Assembly: GCF_007997215.1 (NCBI RefSeq)
Contig: NZ_VORW01000008.1
Span: forward strand, 1-64,000
DNA: 64,000 nt
Direction: 5' to 3'
From: Algoriphagus aquimarinus
GTDB taxonomy: Bacteria > Bacteroidota > Bacteroidia > Cytophagales > Cyclobacteriaceae
This document shows, piece after piece, positions 40,572-48,043 of this stretch. The translations under genes were made by a program, and so were the position numbers. The notes below the pieces were generated by a model. That model was not told where the DNA came from and searched no databases. It saw nothing but the letters and a program-made list of their open reading frames with translations. Numbering within the stretch: position 1 is the first letter of the stretch; the number at the start of each line of letters is the position of its first letter.

Positions 40572-42791
40572 TTAACCCAATATCTTTTCTGCTGTAATGG
40601 GTAAGTCATACACACGCTTACCACAGGCATTATATACTGCATTGGCGATTGCTGCCCCGGTAGGCGGCATGGAAACTTCACCGCCGCCTTCTGCTGCTTC
40701 ATTGGGGCGATCGATCATAGCTACTTCCACTTCTGGGATATCAGAAAAGCGAAAGACAGGGTATTTCCTCCAGTCTGAGCTAGTGATCTTATTGTCTTCA
40801 AATGTTACCTCTTCTTTCAGTGTCCAGCTTGCTGCTTGAAGCATGCCACCTTCTATTTGGTTGATGATTCCATCCAGATTGATTATTTCTCCTACGTCTA
40901 CTGCAGCCCACATTTTTAGGAGTTTGATAGTTCCAGAAGCTCGATCTACGCTCACTTTTGCTGCCGCAGTTGCATAAGCCGTGGTGTTTTTATACCGAGA
41001 AAAAGCATAGCCAATCCCTTCTCCTTCTTCCAGTTTTTCGCCATTACACATCTCTTGGATTTTATTGATGACTGCGATGGCTCTTGCATCTTCCAAATGT
41101 GCCAAACGGAATTCTAAAGGATCTTTTCCGGCTTTTTCTGCCAATTCATCCATAAAAGATTCAATGGAAAAAATAGTAGTATAAGAGCCCAAGCTTCTCA
41201 GAGAAGAAACGCGAAGTGGGCCATTAAAGAAATGAGCGTTCACCTGCATGTTTGGAATGCTATAATAAGGGTCAGCATTTCTGTGTCCACCTCCTAGGTA
41301 TCCTCTGCCTTTTAACTGCACAGGATTCTCCAAATATCTAGTGTCTAAAAGTGTGGCTGGATCATTATCAGGCCGCATGCTATGGGAGTCTGTCCAAACA
41401 TCTGTTTTCCAGGTTTTGATTTTTCCGTTAGCATCCAAACTTGCCTCCAATTCCATGATCATGGCAGTTCCATAAGGATCCCATGTGTGTTCGTCGTGGC
41501 GAGACCACTGTACACGAATGTGTTTTCCGGGATAAGACAAAGCCAGAATTGCAGCATCTGTAGCGGCGTCATCCGCTGTACTATGCCCAAAGCAACCAGC
41601 TCCGGGGACAGCAATTACGTGGAGTTTCTCCTGCTCCATTTTCAGCATCGCAGCGATTGCTCGTCGCATGGGGTATATCCCCTGACTATGTGACCAGATA
41701 TGCAGAATTTCCCCATCGTACATCGCAATTCCACAGGCAGGGCCTATTGAGCCATGTTTGAGATAAGGTTTGGTATAACTTGCCTTGAAAGTATCTGTGC
41801 CGTTAGGTGTCGTGGTTATATCTCCTTCATTTCGAATGCTCTGAGGCTTTTCGGCAATGGATTTTAGATGAGCGAAAAGGGTTTCTTGCTTAGGAAATGA
41901 TGGGCTTGGAGTCCATTCAGAATGTTTTCTTAAATATGCTTCTGCCTTTACTGCCTGATATTCTCTATCGGTGATTACACCTACAAAACTACCATTTACT
42001 ACAGTTTTGATGATTCCAGAAATGGCTGTTGAAAGTCCGGAATCGTCAACTTTTACCAATTTAGATTGGTAGCCTGCTGGGCGTAAAACCCGCGCATGCA
42101 CCATGCCTGGAAATCGTAAGTCCTGAATATAGACCTCTTCTCCCCGAACCATTTTCTCAATATCCTTGCGGGGAATGGCTTTGCCGACGTATCTATAGCC
42201 AGATTTTATTTTTAGAGGAACGGGCTTGGTTACCTCCATGTCAATTTGCGCCCCTTCCAGTATCTCTGCAAAATTCAGAGATTGATTGCTTTTTTTGGAT
42301 TTCACTTTTCCGTTGTAAAGGATCAGATCTTCCTCAGCAATATTCAGTTTTGCACTTGCCAATTCCAATAATTTCTGTCTGGCAGTTGCTGCTGCATAGC
42401 GAACCGACATCGCACTGTTCGGGACAGAACTACTTCCAGCAGTATAGCCTTCGTCAGGAGTCACGCCTGTTTCTGCCAGATGTACTTCTACTTGATCCAG
42501 CTCCAAGTCCAATTCTTCTGCGGCTACTTGCCGAATTGCTGTTCTGATTCCTTGTCCTAATTCTACTTTTCCGGAAAACACCATCACCCGTCCGTCTTCC
42601 AATACGTGTAGCCAAGCGTTTACTTTACTTGCATTCCGCATACTACCAGGCAAATCACCTTCATAATTAACTCTAGCAGCGACTACTGGGTCCTGCTCTC
42701 CAAAACAGGAACTGAGCAGAGGGAAGCCCACGCTGATGTAGCCGATGTCTCTGAGGAATTTCCTTCTGGAGGTTTTTGAGAGTTCGATCAT
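40572..42791 (-). CDS. Molybdopterin-binding subunit of an aldehyde/isoquinoline-type oxidoreductase (Tat-exported)
   Basis: The 739-residue protein has a Tat signal (SRRKFLRDIGYISVG), an aldehyde-oxidase a/b hammerhead domain (about 190-300, YVGKAIPRKDIEKMVRGEEV) and two molybdopterin-binding domains with GIYPMRRAIAAML, AGCFGHSTADDAATDAAILA, the GGGHRNADPYYSIPN segment and the C-terminal GGGEVSMPPTGAAIANAVYN containing the probable catalytic Glu. It fits the IorB (isoquinoline 1-oxidoreductase beta) branch of the xanthine dehydrogenase family. Its start overlaps the 2Fe-2S subunit gene by four bases. The substrate is probably an aldehyde or N-heterocycle. There is no FAD subunit. Confidence 0.92.
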   Translation of the reverse strand: MIELSKTSRRKFLRDIGYISVGFPLLSSCFGEQDPVVAARVNYEGDLPGSMRNASKVNAWLHVLEDGRVMVFSGKVELGQGIRTAIRQVAAEELDLELDQVEVHLAETGVTPDEGYTAGSSSVPNSAMSVRYAAATARQKLLELASAKLNIAEEDLILYNGKVKSKKSNQSLNFAEILEGAQIDMEVTKPVPLKIKSGYRYVGKAIPRKDIEKMVRGEEVYIQDLRFPGMVHARVLRPAGYQSKLVKVDDSGLSTAISGIIKTVVNGSFVGVITDREYQAVKAEAYLRKHSEWTPSPSFPKQETLFAHLKSIAEKPQSIRNEGDITTTPNGTDTFKASYTKPYLKHGSIGPACGIAMYDGEILHIWSHSQGIYPMRRAIAAMLKMEQEKLHVIAVPGAGCFGHSTADDAATDAAILALSYPGKHIRVQWSRHDEHTWDPYGTAMIMELEASLDANGKIKTWKTDVWTDSHSMRPDNDPATLLDTRYLENPVQLKGRGYLGGGHRNADPYYSIPNMQVNAHFFNGPLRVSSLRSLGSYTTIFSIESFMDELAEKAGKDPLEFRLAHLEDARAIAVINKIQEMCNGEKLEEGEGIGYAFSRYKNTTAYATAAAKVSVDRASGTIKLLKMWAAVDVGEIINLDGIINQIEGGMLQAASWTLKEEVTFEDNKITSSDWRKYPVFRFSDIPEVEVAMIDRPNEAAEGGGEVSMPPTGAAIANAVYNACGKRVYDLPITAEKILG

Positions 42792-43267
42792 TTTCCTGAT
42801 AGGTTTTTAGAGGCGGTTTTGACCGCTTGGATGATTCGGGTATGTGCACTGCAGCGGCATAGGTTTAACTGCAAAGCATCTCTAATTTCGGAATCATTTG
42901 GATTGGGGTTGTCATTTAGCAAACCTACAGAGGCCATTACCATTCCATTCAGGCAATAGCCACACTGGGCTGCCTGCTCTTGGTTAAAAGCGTCCTGAAC
43001 TGCATGTAGTTTTCCATTCTCGCTAGCCAGCCCTTCCAAGGTTGTGATCTTAGAATCTCCGATTGATGCAATGGGTCTCATGCAGCTGGTAACAGCACTT
43101 CCATCTACCAAAACCATACAAGCACCACATTGAGACAGGCCACAGCCGAACTTCGGCCCGTTAAGTTCTAGGTTATCACGAAGCACATAAAGCAGGGGAG
43201 TATCGGGTTCAGTATCAATTACTTTTTGCAAACCATTGATATGAAGGGTGAATTTGGGCATGGACAA
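42788..43267 (-). CDS. 2Fe-2S subunit of the molybdenum hydroxylase
   Basis: The 159-residue protein carries two [2Fe-2S] motifs: plant-type ferredoxin FGCGLSQCGACMVLVDG plus SC downstream (about residues 38-62), and the helical domain QCGYCLNGMVMAS with LCRCSAHTRI (about 100-148). It has no signal and is expected to leave the cell with the Tat-tagged large subunit. It is encoded directly upstream of the large subunit with a four-base overlap. This two-subunit form (IorAB type) passes electrons to an external carrier instead of FAD. Confidence 0.94.
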   Translation of the reverse strand: MSMPKFTLHINGLQKVIDTEPDTPLLYVLRDNLELNGPKFGCGLSQCGACMVLVDGSAVTSCMRPIASIGDSKITTLEGLASENGKLHAVQDAFNQEQAAQCGYCLNGMVMASVGLLNDNPNPNDSEIRDALQLNLCRCSAHTRIIQAVKTASKNLSGK

Positions 43268-43433
43268 ATAGGTTGAATTCTAAGATAAGGATTAGAAAAG
43301 TTATTTGAGAAAGATGGGCAGAAAAGTAGACGAAATAGTCTTTTAGATCCTTAAGGAATGTGAATAAATTAAAGATTATTGATTCGTTTTGCTGAGAAAC
43401 ACTTGGAGTTGGCTTTGCACAAGTGGATGGTGA

Positions 43434-43458
43434 CAACTAACTGTATTACAGTTAGTTG
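43434..43458. repeat. Near-perfect 25-base palindrome upstream of the Mo-enzyme operon
   Basis: Arms CAACTAACTGTA and TACAGTTAGTTG flank a single central T. It is 167 bases upstream of the 2Fe-2S subunit start and lacks a T-run on either side, so an operator is more likely than a terminator. Confidence 0.65.
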
Positions 43459-43533
43459 TTGGTGAGTGAATTGATGATAATTCGCTGGTGAAAAAAGGAG
43501 GATGTCTTCAATACTTGCACCACTTTAAAAAAG

Positions 43534-43572
43534 AAAACCCTAACTATTAATATTTCAAATAGTTAGGGTTTT
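43534..43572 (-). terminator. Terminator of the tRNA-Ser gene
   Basis: An uninterrupted inverted repeat AAAACCCTAACTATT / AAATAGTTAGGGTTTT with an eight-base loop lies just past the 3' end of the tRNA. On the minus strand the arm ends in TTTTCTTTTTT. Confidence 0.85.
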
Positions 43573-43578
43573 AAGCTG

Positions 43579-43667
43579 TAGAGAGTGGGGGATTCGAACC
43601 CCCGGTACGCGTTGAGGCGTACGACAGTTTAGCAAACTGCTGGTTTAAGCCACTCACCCAACTCTCT
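43579..43667 (-). tRNA. tRNA-Ser (anticodon GCU)
   Basis: On the minus strand the acceptor arm AGAGAGT pairs with ACTCTCT. The D arm, the anticodon loop TTTGCTAA (anticodon GCT), a long variable arm (TCGTACGCCTCAACGCGTAC) and the T arm GGGGGTTCGAATCCCCC follow in order. The long variable arm confirms Ser. CCA is not encoded. A terminator follows directly. Confidence 0.95.
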
Positions 43668-43943
43668 AGATATTTTTATTTGGCTTAGTTTTCGTTTTAC
43701 TGACAAAGCACCCTTTCGGTGTTTCTCTGAATATGTGGCTTATTTCATTGCCATATTCATTTTGTAAAGCGATGCAAATATAAGTCAATTGAATAGATTT
43801 TAACAAGTCATTACCAGATAGGAATTCAATGATTAGATCTTTTTGTCTAATAGTCTGAATATCAAATAAAATAATTTGACAGTTAGTTTCTGGAAACATG
43901 AAAAATACCTTGTATAGGGTATGTTTTATTGAAAATCTCGCTC

Positions 43944-43951
43944 TAAATTTG
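43944..43951 (+). promoter_or_regulatory. Exact TAnnTTTG -7 element
   Basis: TAAATTTG lies 24 bases upstream of the ATG at 43975. A -33 TTG at the normal distance is not evident, so this is a partial promoter match. Confidence 0.4.
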
Positions 43952-43974
43952 ATTTTAATTCAAAGCCGGAAACT

Positions 43975-44229
43975 ATGATAATCCAAACAGCTACAGCAAA
44001 TTTCATGATTGAGAGATGTGAATCTAAAAATGGTTGCATTACAATCCGCTCAAATTCCCAAGAAGAACTCCATAGGTTTTTTGGTTCTTTGGAAATATCT
44101 GAATCAAATGATCCATTCTATTCATTTGCTGTCCTAGCTTGTAAGCAGGAATTTGCAAACGCGATGATCATAATGGTGAAAGAAATTGATTATTCTGAGT
44201 TCTCTGAATTCAGCTTTCAAACTGCTTAA
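43975..44229 (+). CDS. Small protein of unknown function
   Basis: The 84-residue protein reads MIIQTATANFMIERCESKNG, CITIRSNSQEELHRFFGSLE and PFYSFAVLACKQEFANAMII, with no signal or membrane helix. An exact TAnnTTTG element at 43944 supports expression. I do not recognise a family; the alternating strand-helix pattern resembles a small alpha/beta fold. It is convergent with queA (26 bases apart). Confidence 0.5.
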   Translation: MIIQTATANFMIERCESKNGCITIRSNSQEELHRFFGSLEISESNDPFYSFAVLACKQEFANAMIIMVKEIDYSEFSEFSFQTA

Positions 44230-44255
44230 GAATCCTTTAATTTTTTCAAGTCCAT

Positions 44256-45467
44256 TTACTCTATCCATAGTAAACTGCTGTCTCCGTAACTTAGAAAACG
44301 ATAATTATTTGCTAGCGCATCCTTGTAAACGTGTCTCCAATCTTCCCCAAGAATAGTAGCAATTAGCAAAATTAGGGTTGAGCCAGGCTGGTGGAAGTTC
44401 GTAATCAATCCTTTGACAATTTTAAACTCATATCCTGGGAAAATAAAAATCTCAGTGGTACCCATGATTGTTTGAAGACCTTTTTCTTTCATATGTATAA
44501 GTATGGCTTCGTAAGATTTCTGGGCTGAAGGCAAATTTTCTCTGTCTTCATAAGGAAAAAGCTTTTCAATCCTCAATTCCTCACCTTTTCCTTCAAGTAG
44601 CTTTACACCATACCAATATAGACTTTCCAGCGTTCGAACTGATGTTGTTCCCACGGTTACAATTTTGCCCAGATTAGGGATGATTGTTTCTATAGTTTTC
44701 CTATCCACATGGATTTGCTCGCTGTGCATAGGATGCTCAGTGACTTGACTTGCCTTGATAGGCTGAAAAGTGCCTGCGCTTACATGGAGTGTTACTTGAG
44801 CTTCTTTTATTCCTTTCGTTTTTAAACGTTCAAAAATCTCAGGAGTGAAATGCAATCCGGCAGTTGGAGCTGCGACGGCTCCTTCTTTTTCTGAGTAAAC
44901 TGTTTGATACCTTGATTTATCCTCTTCTACAGGCTTGCGGTTCAGATAGGGAGGAAGAGGAACTTCTCCACTTGCTTCTACTACATCTACAAAGGCCACT
45001 TCTGCATTATCCCATGAGAATTCCACTTGCCGGCTTTCTCTGTCAATTAATTTGGCAAAAAGTGTGATTGTGCTTCCCTGGAATGGAATCACCCCTTTCA
45101 ATATCTCTCCGTCTTTCCATTTTTTAGAATTTCCTATCATGGTTTCCCAGATGACTGGATGCTTTGCCAGCATGATTTCAGGAATGACTGTAGTAGGAGA
45201 AATAGGCTGAAGTAAAAAGATCTCAATGCGTGCACCTGTTTCCCGCTGAAAAATCAATCGAGCAGGAATTACTTTGGTGTCATTGTAAACGAGTAAGGTG
45301 TCCGCAGGGAGTAAATCCGGAATGTTGCTAAAATTCAGATGCGAAATCTGACCATCTTTGTAGTGCAAAAGTTTCGAAGCATCTCGTTTTGCCAACGGGA
45401 ACTTCGCGATTTTTTCCTCGGGTAATGTATATTCGTAAGCGGTTAAATCAATAGCTGGGATTTGCAT
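44256..45467 (-). CDS. queA: tRNA preQ1(34) S-adenosylmethionine ribosyltransferase-isomerase
   Basis: I start this at 45467 (MQIPAIDLTAYEYTLPEEKI), where homology to QueA begins; the open frame extends upstream to 45650 but that part overlaps menC on the other strand and looks unrelated. The protein of about 403 residues has LLVYNDTKVIPARLIFQRET, the AAPTAGLHFTPEIFERLKTK motif and GLITNFHQPGSTLILLIATI, all typical of QueA. It transfers the ribosyl moiety of S-adenosylmethionine to preQ1 in tRNA, giving epoxyqueuosine. It is divergent from menC, 70 bases apart. Confidence 0.95.
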   Translation of the reverse strand: MQIPAIDLTAYEYTLPEEKIAKFPLAKRDASKLLHYKDGQISHLNFSNIPDLLPADTLLVYNDTKVIPARLIFQRETGARIEIFLLQPISPTTVIPEIMLAKHPVIWETMIGNSKKWKDGEILKGVIPFQGSTITLFAKLIDRESRQVEFSWDNAEVAFVDVVEASGEVPLPPYLNRKPVEEDKSRYQTVYSEKEGAVAAPTAGLHFTPEIFERLKTKGIKEAQVTLHVSAGTFQPIKASQVTEHPMHSEQIHVDRKTIETIIPNLGKIVTVGTTSVRTLESLYWYGVKLLEGKGEELRIEKLFPYEDRENLPSAQKSYEAILIHMKEKGLQTIMGTTEIFIFPGYEFKIVKGLITNFHQPGSTLILLIATILGEDWRHVYKDALANNYRFLSYGDSSLLWIE

Positions 45468-45537
45468 ATAGGCTGTTATTCTGCCTGCAAATATAGCCCA
45501 AGTCACTTCAAGTACCTTCCAAAAGCAGTCATAATCC

Positions 45538-46620
45538 ATGTCCAATTCGTCCAAAATTACTTTTGAATACCTTAAGCGGACGCTGATTTTTAAATTTGAT
45601 GCGGGTACTTCTAGAGGAGTTTTGAAGACTAAGGATGTATTCTGGATCAAAGCTTTCCATTCAGACAGACCTGAAATAATAGGCTGGGGAGAAGCCGCTC
45701 CTTTGGTGAAACTGAGCTTGGATGATCGCCCGGATTTTGAAGAAGTTCTTCGAAAAACATTAGATCAAATGTCTCAATTGCATTTTGGATCAGGCGAGGA
45801 AAATGTTTTAAACCAGTTAAGGGAGTTAATACCTTTTGAGTTGCCAAGTATTCGGTTTGCTTTAGAAACAGCGATTCTTGATCTGAGTGAAGGCGGGGAT
45901 AGGAAGATTCTTGGAGATGGTTTTTATAAAGGAGTAAAGGCGATTGCCATCAATGGATTAATCTGGATGGGGCAAAAGGACTTTATGTTGGATCAAATCA
46001 AAGAAAAGCTCGAACAGGGATTTGACTGCATTAAGATGAAAATCGGCGCTATTGATTTTCAGCAGGAATTAGATCTTCTTGATTATATCCGAACTCGCTT
46101 TTCTAAAGATCAAATCACACTTCGGGTAGATGCAAACGGCGCTTTTTCGGAGAAAGATGCATTGTTTAAACTCCAGCAATTAGCTACGTATGAGTTGCAT
46201 AGCATAGAGCAGCCAATTGCCGCTGGGAATTGGGAAACAATGAAGCAGCTTTGCGCAGCCACTCCGCTTCCCATTGCGCTAGATGAGGAACTAATAGGGG
46301 TTAAGAATAAGGCTGAGCTTTTGGATGAAATTCAGCCTCAGCATATTATTCTAAAACCCACCCTGCTTGGCGGGATCCTCGAAACAAAAGAATGGATACA
46401 GCTAGCAGAACGCCGTAAAATAGGCTGGTGGATGACCTCGGCTTTGGAGAGCAATATTGGATTGAATGCTATTGCGCAGCTTGCTGATAGCTTGGATGCT
46501 ACTGTTCCTCAAGGTTTGGGTACAGGTAAATTGTACCAGAATAATCTGAAATCTCCTTTGGAAATAGAGGAGGGGAAAATTCATTATAATCCTCAGGTCG
46601 ACTGGGAGCAACCTTCCTAG
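45538..46620 (+). CDS. menC: o-Succinylbenzoate synthase (menaquinone pathway)
   Basis: The 360-residue enolase-superfamily enzyme contains the KxK base (CIKMKIGAIDF), metal ligands in RVDANGAF, SIEQPI and ALDEELI, and the second Lys in ILKPTLLGGILET. WWMTSALESNIGLNAIAQLA near the end is characteristic of Bacteroidota MenC. It converts SHCHC to o-succinylbenzoate in the cytoplasm. Dipeptide epimerases are close relatives, but this C-terminal pattern favours MenC. Other men genes are not in the window. Its last four bases overlap the end of the convergent lactonase gene. Confidence 0.85.
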   Translation: MSNSSKITFEYLKRTLIFKFDAGTSRGVLKTKDVFWIKAFHSDRPEIIGWGEAAPLVKLSLDDRPDFEEVLRKTLDQMSQLHFGSGEENVLNQLRELIPFELPSIRFALETAILDLSEGGDRKILGDGFYKGVKAIAINGLIWMGQKDFMLDQIKEKLEQGFDCIKMKIGAIDFQQELDLLDYIRTRFSKDQITLRVDANGAFSEKDALFKLQQLATYELHSIEQPIAAGNWETMKQLCAATPLPIALDEELIGVKNKAELLDEIQPQHIILKPTLLGGILETKEWIQLAERRKIGWWMTSALESNIGLNAIAQLADSLDATVPQGLGTGKLYQNNLKSPLEIEEGKIHYNPQVDWEQPS

Positions 46621-47756
46621 TCACCAAGTCTGAATAAGTAAACTGGACTGTGTACACTCACTTTCCAATCGGTCTGGGTAAGTATTCCTGTCTCCAGATC
46701 TCTCTCAAAAATGATCACATCATCACTTGCTTGATGAGCAGCAAGTAAATACTTGCCATCTGCAGTCAAATTGAAATTTCTTGGCATAATTCCTCCCGAT
46801 AAGATCTGCTGAATGAATTCGTATTCCCCAGAAGCTTTCTTGCTGATCACAGAAATGGTGTTTGCATCACCTCGATTTGAAACGTAGATGTTTTTGCCGT
46901 CAGGAGATAATCTCACTTCTGCAGCTCCGACTCCACCTTCAAACCCTTCCGTTACCAATGATATTTTCTGTATAGGACTGATTTTTCCAGCATCAAAACT
47001 GAGAATATCCAGAGAAGCAGACATCTCTTCTACTAGCATGATCTCTTTTCCATCTTTAGAAAAAACCAAGTGTCTTGGTCCATCTCCAGGAGTGACTTTG
47101 TGTATATTGTTTAAAGTCAATGGCTTTGCTGCATCCTGATCAAAATTATAAACATAAACCTCATCGGTACCTAGATCCGCTACTAGCAAGAATTTACCGT
47201 CTGGACTGAATACTGTGCTATGTACATGTGGGGAATTTTGTCTGGCTTGGTTGATGCTGCTACCTTCGTGCTGAATAGTCTGTAAGTGAGTTAAATTTGC
47301 GTTTTCTCCAATTTTATAGGCACTAAAATTCCCTCCGCTGTAATTTGCAACAGTTAGAAATTCCTCGTTGGGAGAGAGAGCGATATAGCAGGGATGATCT
47401 CCGAAGCTAGGTAATTCACTTAGTTTTGAGAGCGATTGATCCTCTGAAGTCCGGCTCAAACTGATTATATTACCTCCTGGGACATTGTCTATTTCCTCTA
47501 AAGTAAAAACCTTGTCTCCTGCTGAATTTGCTAATACGAAGGAGGGATTTTGAATACCGGGGAAAATTGTCCGAACTTCTAGTTTGTTTTCCGAAGGAGT
47601 AAAATCAAGTTGATTTATGCCTTGGCTTGCATCATCTGTGTAGGTCCCTACCAAAAAAGAGTAAGTAATCGGGGTTTCGGTCATTTCTGTTGTTTTGTCT
47701 GTGGTGCAGGCGAAGGAGATGGCTAAAAACGCAGTTATTAAAAGTGATTGTTTCAT
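46617..47756 (-). CDS. Lactonase family beta-propeller lipoprotein (6-phosphogluconolactonase-like)
   Basis: The 379-residue protein has a lipoprotein signal (LITAFLAISFACTTDK) and then a seven-bladed propeller with YSFLVGTYTDDASQGINQLD, HPCYIALSPNEEFLTVANYS, PHVHSTVFSPDGKFLLVADL, GPRHLVFSKDGKEIMLVEEM and EVRLSPDGKNIYVSNRG. The motifs match the YbhE/Pgl lactonase family (PF10282). E. coli Pgl hydrolyses 6-phosphogluconolactone, but here the protein is exported and the true lactone substrate is unknown. It is convergent with menC. Confidence 0.9.
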   Translation of the reverse strand: MKQSLLITAFLAISFACTTDKTTEMTETPITYSFLVGTYTDDASQGINQLDFTPSENKLEVRTIFPGIQNPSFVLANSAGDKVFTLEEIDNVPGGNIISLSRTSEDQSLSKLSELPSFGDHPCYIALSPNEEFLTVANYSGGNFSAYKIGENANLTHLQTIQHEGSSINQARQNSPHVHSTVFSPDGKFLLVADLGTDEVYVYNFDQDAAKPLTLNNIHKVTPGDGPRHLVFSKDGKEIMLVEEMSASLDILSFDAGKISPIQKISLVTEGFEGGVGAAEVRLSPDGKNIYVSNRGDANTISVISKKASGEYEFIQQILSGGIMPRNFNLTADGKYLLAAHQASDDVIIFERDLETGILTQTDWKVSVHSPVYLFRLGD

Positions 47757-48043
47757 GTAGTTATAATTTGCTTTTCTAAAGTTACCCCGATAAGCCGGGG
47801 CAGGCTATTGAATCTCGCATGGCTGAAAATCATTCCAATGTGAGTCGGATACGATATGCTCGATTTCATGCCGGAAAGATATTGAAATATCTGATATGAG
47901 GTTTTTGCATTTTTATCTGATAATTACTCATTTGGTTAATAAAAAGGAAGAGAATAAGTTTATTTGTTAATGAATACTCAATAATTATTTCAGTTTTTAG
48001 AATTTTTACTAATTTGCTTAACCATTAAAACGGAAGATGAATA

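Noticed and set aside
43666-43899. A 77-codon frame on the minus strand next to tRNA-Ser
   Set aside because: Its end overlaps the tRNA, it has no recognisable motif, and the composition follows AT-rich noncoding DNA.
45468-45650. The N-terminal extension of the queA frame
   Set aside because: It has no similarity to QueA and overlaps the start of menC on the other strand, so the start at 45467 was chosen.
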